A stretch of 64,000 bases of DNA from Anisodus tanguticus (taxonomy: Eukaryota; Streptophyta; Magnoliopsida; Solanales; Solanaceae), in assembly GCA_034509755.1 (NCBI GenBank), contig CM067550.1, positions 13,261,001 to 13,325,000 on the forward strand, given 5' to 3'. The notes under the pieces are model-generated. The model saw nothing but the letters and a program-made list of their open reading frames with translations, had not been told where the DNA came from and ran no database searches. Both the position numbers and the translations under genes were made by a program. Positions 12,601 to 23,284 of the stretch are shown piece after piece; positions within the stretch are counted from its first letter, which is position 1; every line of letters begins with the position of its first letter.

Positions 12601-13246
12601 TCACAAGACCAGATATAGCCTACAATGTTCAGACACTTAGTCAATTCTTACAACAACCAAAGAAATCACATTTTGATGTTGCACTTAGAATAGCCAGGTA
12701 CATCAAGAACCAGTCTGGACAAGGTATACTATTGTCCAGCAAATCACAAGAGACAGTAACAACATATTGTGATGGTGACTGTGTTGCCTACACTCACACA
12801 AAGAAGTCAGTTACTGGATACATTGTCAAATTTAGAGACTCACTTATATCATAGAAATCAAAGAAACGGTCTACAATATCCAGAAGTTCAGCTGAGTCAG
12901 AATACAGAAGCCTAGTAGGAACAGTTGTTGAACTAACTTGGATACTTGGCATATTAGAAGAGATTGGGATCAATATTGACTTACCAGTGACAGTATTTAC
13001 TGACAGCAAATCATCCATCCAAATAGCTGTAAATCTTGTGTTCCATGAAATGACTAAATATATAGAAATAGACCTATATTTCATAAGAGAAAAGATTCAG
13101 AAAAGAATTGTGAAAACAGAATATATCAACACTGTCAACCAACCTGCTGATCTTCTTACCAAAGGATTGAATATACTTCAACATCAGTATCTGTGTTTCA
13201 AGCTTGGATTACTGAACATCTTCACAGTATCCAGCTTGAGGGGGAC
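9690..13246 (+). pseudogene. pol: Copia pol (protease, integrase, RT, RNase H)
   Basis: Protease active site DTGAT at 9896-9910. The gag-pre-integrase zinc region starts near 10290. The integrase core shows the GPY and RTDNGT motifs (about 10520-10730), then a frameshift just after NGVAEK near 10810. RT begins about 11640 with 'WVDAMKAEI' and contains SLYGLKQAPRQW (about 12085) and the catalytic YVDDM (about 12220). RNase H has SSAESEY (about 12890) and TDSKSSIQIA (about 13001). Many in-frame stops occur, several being TGG to TAG/TGA or CGA/CAA to TGA/TAA, the changes expected from deamination of methylated cytosine. A normal-length RNase H tail ends just before the polypurine tract at 13235-13246. 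Confidence 0.93.
13234..13246 (+). other. Polypurine tract
   Basis: 'gcttgagggggac' immediately before the right LTR is a typical copia plus-strand primer. Confidence 0.85.
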
Positions 13247-13547
13247 TGTTGAAAGAACAAATAAATGTTGAAGTTAGTTTGTTAGTTAAGAAGTTAGTTT
13301 GTTAGTTAAGAAGTTAGTTAGAGAGATTGGTTAATGCTCAACTAACTTAAGAAGAAAATGAAAGATGATACAAGTCATGTAAGTGTATAAATACACATTG
13401 TTAGTCATTGTACAATTCAATTTTTTGAATTATGAAGAATAACAAGAAAATCTTCTCTCTACAAACACAAAACTTTCCCTTCTTCCTCCCTCTTGTTCTA
13501 CATTGATGCATCTCCAATTTGTTCATGATTAAGATGAGAATTGAACA
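13247..13547 (+). repeat. Copia right LTR
   Basis: 301 bp counterpart of 7907-8216, ending ...gaattgaaca, followed by the target duplication TAGCT. Confidence 0.95.
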
Positions 13548-13595
13548 TAGCTACAGATTAAAAATAAACGAATATAGTTCTATAAGCTAAAATAG

Positions 13596-14668
13596 TATTC
13601 CCTCCATCCCAATTTATATGAGGTGTTTTACTGGGTACGAAATTTAAGAAAGAAAGAAAGATTTTTGAATTTTGTGGTCTAAAACAAGTCAAAGAATTTT
13701 TTGTGGCTAGAAATGATTACATTAAGGGTAGGGGCGGGCAAAAAACCCGGAGAACCGAAAAAACCGAACAGAATCGAAATTCGGTTCGTTTTTTCTCTTT
13801 TTTTTTTTGAAAAAACCAATTTTTTGAAAAATAGAACCGAATCAGGATTTAGTGATTCGGTCCGGTTTTTAAATTTTGCATACGAACCAACCGAAAAAAC
13901 CGAATTAAATATATAATTATTCTTATTTTTTATTTTAGGCTACTACTATCTCTTGAATCATAGCCATTGAAGTCAATCTATGAAGCTTTTATGGAAGTCG
14001 AATGCGGCATGAACTTGATTAACATATCACGGAAGCATTGACATAAAATGTAGGGAGAGAAAGTAGTTGTAAATTCGTGAAACTTTAAATGGTCATAACT
14101 CTGCGCTCGGATGTCCGTTTTACCCATTTTTTTTAAAATTTTGGGTATTTTTTCGAGACGGGGCCGGGCAAGGCGGTTTGGCGCAGCCAATTTTTACGAA
14201 AACATCAGTTTTCCCAATTAATTTGTGTTTTCCCCCAAATCAGTTTCTAATTTTCCTTTTTCTTTAGTTAACATCTCACGATACATAATAGATTTCAACG
14301 TCAAAATTTCATGGTAGTGTAGGTGTGAATGTCAATTTCAGTTTTGGAAATTCAATTTTTTTAAAAAAATAAAAAATTCCTTGACCTGACCCGGCCCACT
14401 AGGAAACCCGATATAATCCGATACGTTCGGCGATATAAACCGAACATATCATTTTTTTTTCAAAAAAAGTTGTATTCGTTTTTTTAAAAAAATAATTTTT
14501 ATTCGGTTCTTATTTTGGATATAAAACCGAACCGAAGCGATATACACCCACCCCTAATTAAGAGTAAAAATAAAATTTTAAAATTAAATTATTATTAAAT
14601 ATAAAAAGATGTCATTTTTTTTACGGACTAAAAAAAAGTTTCAAAGTAAATTGGGACGGAGGACGCAG
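13596..14668. mobile_element. Stowaway-type MITE, split by a hAT-type element
   Basis: The left terminus tattccctccatcccaattta and the right terminus 'taaattgggacggagga' are inverted repeats of Stowaway type. The two halves are separated by an 828-bp hAT-type insertion, so the MITE itself is about 240 bp. Confidence 0.75.
13729..14556. mobile_element. Non-autonomous hAT element nested in MITE
   Basis: Left end taggggcggg and right end cacccacccctа-type complement (taggggtggg on the other strand) form hAT terminal repeats. An 8-bp duplication flanks it: attaaggg (13721-13728) and attaagag (14557-14564), 7 of 8 matching. Both subterminal regions are rich in 'aaccgaa'/'ttcggtt' motifs, which may be transposase binding sites. 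No transposase is encoded. Confidence 0.85.
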
Positions 14669-15091
14669 CATTTTCAATGGCATACAAAGGGCTCTTTTTT
14701 GGGTTTTGAAGAAGCTAACATAGGCTTCTTCTTTTTCTAGTGTTGGATACTAATATTGGAATTGTTTTGAGTCTCCAATGTTGATTTTTGGGTTTTAGGA
14801 AAATTGAAGAATGTGTTCTTTTCTCTCTCTCAACTTGGTTTATGTTATAACTCAAAACCAAAGAACAATGTGTTGGTTTGTTGTTTGTTTATCAAAACCA
14901 GAGGGGTTTGTATTGGCTCAAACTAAACTCTGTGTCTTGAGAAGCAAAGGCATTTGTCCCTATTTTAGGGTCTTTGTTATTTAAACATTGCATTGATGTA
15001 ATTCCAAAAAACTTCTGTTTCTTTTTTCTTGTCATTAGATGCATGGACTCGGTAATTAAGAAGAGCTTTTGTCCAAATGGTCCATCAATTC
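14669..15091. other. Intergenic, nothing recognised
   Basis: AT-rich spacer with short CT-rich tracts and no supported feature. Confidence 0.4.
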
Positions 15092-15826
15092 TAAGGAGTG
15101 GTTTGGACATGATTTGAAATAAGTGATTTGAAATCATGATAATTTGAAGTTGAAGTTTTGTTTGAAAATTCAGTTTGGATTTCTTAAATTGTATTTTTTC
15201 TTATTGACATAAAAAAACCCACAAGTTGTGAAAACCATCAAAACTTTCGTAATTCTTATGCAATGTTACCAAATGAACAAGTTATAGTTCATAATAAAAT
15301 TAATATGTAGTTAGAAGGCCTTTCTAAAAATTAATTGTAGAAGTAAATGGTTAATAATAGTAGTTTGGTCTATTATTATTTGGTGTTGACTGTTATTTAC
15401 TCATTGCTTATGGAGTTGGGTTCCAACGGAAAAATGTTTTACTATTTACTTTGGAATTTTAACTTTTAAGTAATTGCAGGGAAGGAATTGAGTCCCAATG
15501 GAAAAAGAATTTTATCTTGGACAATTATATCCAATACAATATAAAGTCAAGCAATTGATATATATATATATATATATATACTAATTTATGAATTTTTTTA
15601 TAAAATATAAATTTATTGGTCAAGTTCTATATTTTTTTTAAATTGAAATCATGATTTGGAATCCCAAACCACATCTTTTTGGATGATTTGGAATTTTAAA
15701 TCATGACATGAAGTTGAAGTTGAAGTTGAAGTTGAAGTTGAAATTATGAAATTGCATAAACAAACAGTGATTTGAAATCAAATTATAAAATCATGATTTG
15801 AAATCGCATGATAAAACGCCTACTAA
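15092..15826. mobile_element. Foldback MITE
   Basis: The left end taaggagtggtttggacatg and the right end (complement) cttagtaggcgttttatcatg are imperfect inverted repeats, followed on both sides by 'atttgaaat'. Inside are a (TA)n tract at 15559-15580 and a hexamer repeat 'gaagtt' at about 15711-15740. A related terminus (tagtaggcgtttgg) occurs at 26357. Confidence 0.6.
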
Positions 15827-16092
15827 GTGATTTGATTTTGTCCACTTTCAGCCATTTGGCAATCTTATATACAATTAGTTATGTAGAGTGACAACAAGAG
15901 TAACTTATGTGTTAATTTTTCTACTAAAAATTAGACTGTCTTATTTAATGTTGCTAGAATACGATAAATCTTTGAATTTGAATTCACTTATTATATATCC
16001 CATATTGGTCATAATTAAGAAGAATTGTTTGTAATCTTAGTAAGAGGGGAGGGTTAATGATGTACTGGAGTGAAAGTCATATTACTACCTAA
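15827..16092. other. Intergenic, nothing recognised
   Basis: AT-rich, no supported feature. Confidence 0.4.
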
Positions 16093-16100
16093 CAGCTAAT

Positions 16101-16755
16101 TAGACATGTCAAAAGCTCGGGTCGGGCCGGGTCAAGACCGAATCAAGTGGCTTTTTTTCTGCTTGCCTAACCTTAACCCTATTTTATTTTTTAATTTTCA
16201 GACCCTGATCCGGACCCTTCGGGGATCCTACGGGTCACAGGTTGGCCCTGACCCACTATAAAAAACAAAATAAAACAGTAAGCAAACACTGTAATTCTAT
16301 CCAATCCGTTATCCGATATAATTTGTTATCAATTAAAAATTACAACAAACAGAAGCATGAAATCATTAAAAATTACACCAAAAGAACGGAAGCAGATTCC
16401 ACACTTTTAGTTGTAAATTCATAAACAAACAAGAGGCAAGTACAAACCAACATCACGATAATTCATCAACATCATCATAAGCATCATCATGACTAGATTC
16501 TTCTTCGTTTGTCCCTTCACCTATATAAATAAAAAATAAATATTCATAAAATAAAAAATAATATAAATTATATTAAAAAGAGGTCGGGTCGGGTCGGCCA
16601 GGTCAAGTAGGTAAAAAATTCTGACTCTGGCCCGACCCTACATATGATCGGGTCCCTGCTTTTTCGAGTCAGGTAGCTCACGTGTCAGATATAAACGGAC
16701 CCTAGCCCTGGTTTTTTTGGGTCGGATAGGATCCCCCACCCGATGGACATGTCTA
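16101..16755. mobile_element. Non-autonomous hAT-like element
   Basis: Perfect 10-bp terminal inverted repeat tagacatgtc / gacatgtcta. Flanking 8-mers cagctaat (16093-16100) and aaactaat (16756-16763) match 6 of 8. Both ends carry repeats of 'gggtcggg' or its complement, like the subterminal regions of the other hAT elements here. No transposase is seen. Short open frames inside are not supported. Confidence 0.7.
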
Positions 16756-16930
16756 AAACTAATACATCTACATCTTATTGTGCGTTGAAGTCCATTGGAA
16801 CTCCTTTGTAGATGAGTAAGTCTTGATTAGTGATAGAGTACTAACTTCTAGTTACTCCATGTAGAGAATCACTAGAAATATGTTTTTACTCTTTTGAGGT
16901 ATGATGAGAGGTAGAGGTGTCAATTTATGT

Positions 16931-17075
16931 TAAGAGTCCCACATCGGAAATGGAATGGGAACATGAATTCTTTATATGGACTTGGACAATCATCACCCTA
17001 CAGTAAAAAATAGATCTTGGGCCTAACTCAACCCCAAAAGTTAGCTTATAGGGTGAGTATTGTCCAAAATCCATT
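16931..17075 (+). promoter_or_regulatory. snRNA-like promoter (USE + TATA) with foldback downstream
   Basis: GTCCCACATCG at 16936-16946 matches the plant snRNA upstream sequence element (RTCCCACATCG). TTTATAT at 16971-16977 follows after 24 bp, the spacing known for Pol III U6-type plant snRNA promoters. Downstream, 'ttggacaatcatcaccct' near 16983 is complementary, with few changes, to 'agggtgagtattgtccaaa' near 17052, so a transcript would form a long hairpin. This may be a dispersed repeat using an snRNA promoter; there is no recognisable snRNA body. Confidence 0.5.
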
Positions 17076-17299
17076 CTTTACCATTTCAATCCATATTTAG
17101 AAAATTAATCTATTTAACTCGCATTTTAATGAATTGGGTCACTCATATTTCTATTGGGTAAATATGGGCTTTAATTCTCCTTTTAATCGATAAAAATATG
17201 GTTACCCATATATGTGACTCACTAGACCCAATAACAACTCATTTTCTTAAAAATAGAAAAACTGTAAATTTGATGAAAACTATTTTCCGAATCGATAAA

Positions 17300-17987
17300 A
17301 AACACATCAATGCACCCCAACCCCAACCCACTCTCCACCACCCACCCCACTACCTACACCTACCCCCACCCCATGGCCCCTTACCCTATCTACCCACCCC
17401 ACCCCCTGCCCCTGCTCCCTACACCCCACCCATCTCTCTACAACACCCCTTACTCCCCCTCCCCCCACTCACACCCACCAATACCGCTCACCCCACTATC
17501 ACCACCCTGCCCACCTCCACCCTATGCCCTTACCCCTACGCTCCCCTCACCCCAACACCCAATTTTTTAATTTCATATAGTTTATTTTACTTTTGTAAAT
17601 TTTTTATAAAAAATGAGAAAGTTTTTTTTTATCTCCCACCCTGACACTGACCCCACCACCACCTCCCTTCCCATACACACATTTTTTATTTTTTATCTTA
17701 CTTTTATAAAAAAAAATTTATAAAAAGTGGGAAAACAATTCTTACCCACTCCCCACCTCGCTTTGACCCCCCCTCCGACCACACATTTTATATTTCATAT
17801 ATTTTACTTTTATAAAAAAAATTATAAAAATGAGAATTTTTTTTCTTACCCCACACTTCACCCTACCCCCTCCCCCCTCCCCGCCCCGCTTCCCCCTCCC
17901 CACCACACACATATTTTCTATTTCATATATATTATCTTGCTTTTATAAGAAAAATATACAAAGTGAAAAAAATTTCTTACCTTACAC
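17300..17987. repeat. C-rich minisatellite, left part
   Basis: Tandem units of about 100-125 bp. Each joins a C-rich part (cccaccccac-like) to an AT part of the form 'atttcatatattttactttt', 'ataaaaaat', 'gaga', 'tttttcttac'. Units can be followed near 17568, 17690, 17790 and 17915; the last is cut by the hAT insertion at 17988. The same unit resumes at 21405. Long proline-rich frames here are an artefact of the C-rich repeat. Confidence 0.8.
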
Positions 17988-20900
17988 TAGGGGTGGCCAG
18001 TGGGCCGGGCTCGGGACTGACGGGCCGGATTTGGAGGGATCGGGACGGGGCCGGGCGGGATCTCGAGCGGTTTTTTTTTTTTGGCACTTAATTTAAAAAA
18101 TAACATATATATAAAAAAAACTCAATAATTAAACAAGATAAGATAGTGTAATAAAAACATCCCAATACTGTTTTTGTGCCTCTTATATTATTTAATAGAC
18201 ATATAATGTTTTTTTGTAATACAAATACAATTGTCAAAATTGCAACTTTGTGGTGTTGTTCAAAAGTTGCAAATTACATAGTAAAAATGCAATTAAAAAA
18301 ATTACATTCTGAAAAAAAATCTGTTCTAGTTTCTTGATAATTTCCTGTGGTACTTCGGTTGTAATTGGTATTTGTTGGTCATATTGCTCCAAACCGCTTC
18401 CACGACCTTTGTATAAGATTTCGTTGTAGTTTTCGTCTTCTTCTTCGTTGATCTCCAGTTGACCGCACCTTCTCCGCTCCGCTCGTATCCAATCTCTGAA
18501 TAATACTACAATCTTCAAGCTGTCTCCGGCTAATGAGTGTCTGTGGTCTCCTATTTGATATCTGCCGGCAGAAAAAGCGCTTTCAGACGCTGTTGATGAA
18601 GCTTGAATGTTCAAAACATCTCGGGCCATCATTGAAAGTGTCGGAAAGGTCTTCTCATTCCCCCTCCAGTATTTCAACAAGTCTTCACGTCCTTCTTCAT
18701 TGAGAACTGTTTGGTACGGTACAGAACTCTGCAAAACAAAAATATCAAACTTGCTAATTTGGTTAGTAGCGGTACGGCCGCACATTCTATTTCTGAGGCT
18801 TTCAATACTAGTCGCAGAAACAACATGTCTTTTGTGAGGTTGTGTTGAAGAAGAAGAAGAAGATGGTATGGAAGCCGGTAGGTTACTAGCACTTTCTTGT
18901 TGGTAAAACCTATATACTTTTTTGCATTGGTCTTCTACGCTAGACAACACTTCTTCTTTAGTTTGTTCAATGGGTGGTGGGTGATTTGGATTTTTGGGAC
19001 TTGGAGGTGGTAGTACTTCTATACAATCGTATTTTCAATAAGTGATTTAGTACCGTCTATTTTAATAGTCGAATTTAATATAACACCAATAATATAAATA
19101 GTGGGAATAGGAATAATTTTTTTTTATTTTGATAAATATTTTTTTAATAGCTGCCATATAAGCTGATTTTTCCATATATTCACTAAGTAATAAAAATATT
19201 AGAGCTATATAAAACAACATAGTTGAAATAGTAGAATAATATATACCGGGAAATTCTTTTGTTGCTTGAAAAAATTTATCTAAAAATACAATAAGTTCGG
19301 AAATTTTTACCCAATCGCTATCTACAACCATATCAGTTGGATTTTGATTATGAGAGCTAAAAAATAAAGTTATAGGTTTTCTATAGTCATAAGCAACAAG
19401 TAGTTGCTCGTATAAAGAATTTCACCTAGTGGGTACTTCTTCTGGAATTTTTCTATAAGGTAGTTGGCAATCGTGGCAAGTTTTTTTATATTCTTTTCTT
19501 CGTTGTATTCTATTATTTTTAAAAATAAAGTTTATAGCAAATTGTATTTTACTAAGAATGTCTTCAAAAAGTAATAGACCATCCTTTACAATTAAGTTAT
19601 ATATATGGCACGCACATTTTATATGAAAATGATCTGAAAAAGATGGAGTTAAACTATTTTTTAAAATTGTAATAGCGTAATTGTTAGAAGAAGCGTTATC
19701 TAATGTAATAGTCATAATTTTATCAGTTATTATGTAATAATCGCACTCTTGATAAATATTTTCTGCAATAAAATTACCAGTGTGCCTATCATCGATATAT
19801 CTATACGCTAAAATACGTTTTTGCATAGACAATTTATAATCTATCAAATGACAAGTTACTGTTAAATAATCATGGTCGTTAGTACTACGACCTATATAAG
19901 AAGTGATAGCCACTTTGCCATTAAAATGATATAATGAATAACGTAAATACTGTTGATATTCATGTGCGAATTTAAATACATCTCTCTTAACAATTGATCT
20001 AGGAAAATTGTTAAAAGCAGGATTATACATATCTCTAATGTAATGAATAAAACCGGGAGATGAAGGAAATGAATAAGGCAAACCCTCCACAACAACTAAT
20101 TTTGCTATTGCTTTCCTATCTCTATGTTTATTGTATTTAGGGCCTACAATTTCCCCCGTCATAGGGTTAATTTGACCCTGTACGTGGTCCGGGACAGTAT
20201 CAGTATGTGAACCTTGTCCCGATGGAGCGGACATTTGCGCACCCGGTTTTGAAGCCTCGTATTGGGCATACCTAACTGGATGAGCCCTTGCTACGTGTCT
20301 CATTTAATCGCCCGTCCCACCGTGACCTTTTCCAGTTTTAAATTTTAAAACATCTTTACAAATTTTACATCTAGCTACTTGATTCTCTACGTCCCTATCA
20401 AAAAATATCCATGCATCTGATTTTAATGGTCGTTTTGCTGGACCTCGTCTCATACTAGGGGGAATATGAGACATTTCAGTTGAAGGTGCACTAGTGGGTG
20501 TGTTGTCATCTACATTAGTGGGTGTATCATCTAGATCATCGTCTAAATTAAAGTCTTCTTAAGTTCCAGAAAATAGCTCCTCGTCTAAATCTAATGGTAT
20601 TGTAGGAAAATGTTCAGTATCAACAAAATCATCCTGTGTAGGAATAGGATTCTGTCTAGAAATAGGACCCTTGCCCTTGTTGCCCCTACTAGAAGAAACA
20701 TGACCCCTACCCGTAAGCATACGTTTAAATCCTTCCATTATAAATTTATAATTATACTAATAAATAATTAAAGTAAATAAAATTAAGTGCGCTAAATAAA
20801 ATAAACATACAATAATAATTTAATGAAGGAACGAATGTACCAAATGCCGACGTAACGTCGATGTATAATCGAGAGGTTGAAAATTGAAACTTTGCTCAAT

Positions 20901-21404
20901 GGAAGATCCTCAAGTTAGTTGCCAACTTCACTCCCAAATGAATAAATAAAATTGAATATTTAGTAGACAATGTAGACTTGTAGAGAGAGAGATAGATTGA
21001 GTATTGAGAGATTGTAGGAAGATTTGCGAGAAAGATGAAGAGAAAATGAGGTATTTATAGTTGGAAAATTGGGTTAAAGTGTAAATATAATAACTTATGG
21101 GTTAAAAATAAATATTAAGGGGGTAAAGGGGTCGGGGGAGGGGGGGAGACCAAAAATGGTCGTTGCACAACTGCTAAAATGTAAAATGGTCGTTGGTGCA
21201 ACGGTTATTTTTGCAAAAGGGGAAGTTTCGGGCGGGATCGGGATCGGGTTAGGACTGGCGGGCCTGGGGCGGGCTGGGACGGGTCGGGACGAGACCATGT
21301 CCCGTCCCGGTTCGAGCCCCGTTACCGCGATTTTTTTTTAAATAGTCGGGTTCGGGGCAGTGTCGGGGCGGGACCGGGCCTACTCGACCCACTGGCCAGC
21401 CATA
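17988..21404 (-). mobile_element. hAT transposon, 3.4 kb, decayed
   Basis: Terminal repeats taggggtggccagtgg (left) and tatggctggccagtgg (right, complement) match 14 of 16. The target duplications ccttacac (17980-17987) and ccctacac (21405-21412) match 7 of 8. Both ends carry G/C-rich 'gggcggga', 'gggacggg' subterminal repeats. A single transposase lies on the minus strand. The element splits a minisatellite unit, which confirms the boundaries independently. Confidence 0.9.
18234..20738 (-). pseudogene. hAT transposase (BED zinc finger, RICESLEEPER/Ac-like)
   Basis: Start at 20738 (MEGFKRML...), with an acidic N-terminus. A BED zinc finger (CKICKDVLKF with a distal H-x4-H) lies near 20390-20280. 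The central RNase H-like region shows 'TLDNASSN' and 'CACHIYNLIVKDGL'. The C-terminal hAT dimerisation domain contains 'ASSTASESAFSAG' and 'SLAGDSLKIVVLFRDWI' (about 18620-18470). Lesions: in-frame stop codons near 20562 and at the BED finger near 20304, plus frame changes near 19420 and 18950-19060. The usual first catalytic segment (TSDLW) reads TSYIG, so a key Asp is lost. No activity is expected. It could still have donated non-autonomous copies. Confidence 0.9.
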
Positions 21405-21640
21405 CCCTACACACCACCCTACCCTACCCCCCACCACCACCACTACCCCGCCTCCGCCTCCCCTACATTTTTGTATTTCATATATTTTATTTTTATTAAA
21501 AAATTATTAAAAAATGAGAAATTTGTTTTTGCCCCCCCCCCCCCCACCCAGAACCCGCTCCCCCATACATTTTATATTTCATAGATTTTAGTATTTTACT
21601 TTTATAAAAAATGAAAAAAAGTTTCATTTATATAATTATA
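21405..21640. repeat. C-rich minisatellite, right part
   Basis: Continues the array interrupted at 17987: C-rich blocks alternate with 'tttcatatattttatttttatt' and 'aaaaaatgagaaat'. About two further units, including a run of 14 C at 21532-21545. Confidence 0.75.
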
Positions 21641-22716
21641 AATATATGAAAAAAATAATATAATTGACAAAAAAATTACTATAACATTACACTTGAAATA
21701 ATATTGCACTTACATTATATGGTTAACCCATGACCGACCAACCAACTCATTTATCACCCACCCATATTTACCCACATAAAATATGAGTAGGTTGAAACCC
21801 AATTCATTTTTGTTCAAATCATTTTCAACCAAACCAAATCCAACCAAATTCACTCATTTGCCACCCCTAATTAGAAGTAAAAATATGACTTATTTTTGCA
21901 ACTCACACTCAACAATCTTTTCCATCAAAGTACACGTAATCTTTTTAAGTCAATCACTTAATTCTTTTACATTTTAGTCCTCTTATAATAAAATTTGATG
22001 AATATAGTTAAGAATTCCTTGCCAAGTTAGAACTAAGTAGTAGGTGGATTAATTGGCAAAATCTTGAAGAAAATAGTTGGTCAGTCTCTATCAAATTAAC
22101 TCTTAAAAAATCATCGGAAATTTGCAAGTGATAGCGAAATTAAATGATGAAGAGAGGAAGAGGTCCCAGCCAAAGATAAAGTCATAGTTGAAGTTTGTAC
22201 AAAAAGAAGTTAAGCACGCTGAGCGGCTGAGGATCTTGTTGTAAGAATTTTTAAAGTGGATTGTGAAATATAGCATTGGACAGGTCTACTCTTCGACCAT
22301 AACTACTTTATTCGACTCATCAATTTATAAATATTATTTTATTAAATTTATATATAGATGAATATTCTTGAATTTATTATTATATTAAATATCCATCTAT
22401 AGAACACAATAAAAAAAAATCATATAGATAATATTTACTAGTTGGAAATGGGTTTTAGATTTGTTAGAGTACTTACAATATTATTACTTATTTTATTTGG
22501 AATGCTAATGACATGAGTATTATTTTTATTTTATTTTGTTTAAAATAATGAGTTGAATTTAAATGAAGCAGTGAGAATTCATATAGCGACCTCAACTTAG
22601 TTGAGATTAATGATCAATTAATTTATTAACCAAACATTTATTATCATAACATATTCAGCAATATTTCACACTCATTGATCAAAAAGTATTGATATGCATG
22701 TAAATACTCCTAAGTA

Positions 22717-23115
22717 GAGGTGATAAAATTAGCCCATGAAATCATGACCCGCACAACTCGTTCAAGTTTGGACGGGCTATTGACCTGCCCATTTCAGCCC
22801 ATCTAAAATTTAAGCCGTTATGTAATCCAAATTAGGCTAACATGTAGCCCGAATTGATCATAAAAACCTTGTCCAAATATTTTCATTTTTTAACCATAAT
22901 AAAGAGAAACAATAGATTTGTAGGTACTTGAAATTTGATAGAAGAATAAATAAAAAAATTAAAATTTAATAAAAATGGGGTGAGTTGCGTTATCTGCTTT
23001 TTATCTCATTTTAGCCCAAGTTACTTTTGGGCTACTATTAACCTGCTCATTTAATAACTAAGTTCATTTTGACCCATCAAAATTTAGTCAAATTCGCTCC
23101 TTTGACACATGAACC
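22717..23115. mobile_element. hAT-type MITE
   Basis: A perfect 8-bp direct repeat cctaagta flanks it at 22709-22716 and 23116-23123. Ends read gaggtgata... and ...gtgtcaaa-type on the complement. The body has the 'gcccat', 'gggctatt', 'gacccg' motifs seen in Solanaceae hAT MITEs. No coding sequence. The exact terminal bases are uncertain. Confidence 0.6.
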
Positions 23116-23284
23116 CCTAAGTAAACTATATTAGGGATCTTTTAGTTCGAGTACAAAGTTGTGTAAGAATTATGTTGCAGGAAACTAATACTTATTGAAC
23201 TATTTAATTTTTTTTTTCTTTTGCAGATATCAATTTATTACATTAAAAATTGGATATATAATACGTGATATAAATATTACAATT

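Larger units (their letters stand above)
7907..13547 (+). mobile_element. Ty1/copia LTR retrotransposon, full length, defective
   Basis: Both LTRs (7907-8216 and 13247-13547) start TGTTGAAAGAACAAA and end in ACA. The element is flanked by a perfect 5-bp target duplication TAGCT (7902-7906 and 13548-13552). A primer-binding site follows the left LTR and a purine tract precedes the right one. Internal order gag-protease-integrase-reverse transcriptase-RNase H defines Ty1/copia. By eye the two LTRs differ at roughly two dozen positions plus indels in the TTAGTTAAGAAG repeats, so the insertion is not recent. Coding frames are broken many times. It sits only about 0.6 kb upstream of the 5-phosphatase start. 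Confidence 0.97.
16912..21869. mobile_element. Probable outer non-autonomous hAT element
   Basis: The left end 'tagaggtgtcaattta' and the right end (complement) 'taggggtggcaaatga' look like diverged hAT termini. The flanking 8-mers atgagagg and attagaag match 6 of 8. Subterminal sequence on both sides is rich in 'gggtca'/'tgaccc' and 'acccat' motifs. If real, the element is about 1.5 kb plus the inner 3.4 kb hAT insertion. The boundary call is tentative. Confidence 0.4.

Noticed and set aside
17198..18096. Long proline-rich open frames in two overlapping frames
   Set aside because: They lie wholly in the C-rich minisatellite; any frame through such sequence reads Pro/Thr/His/Leu without stops.
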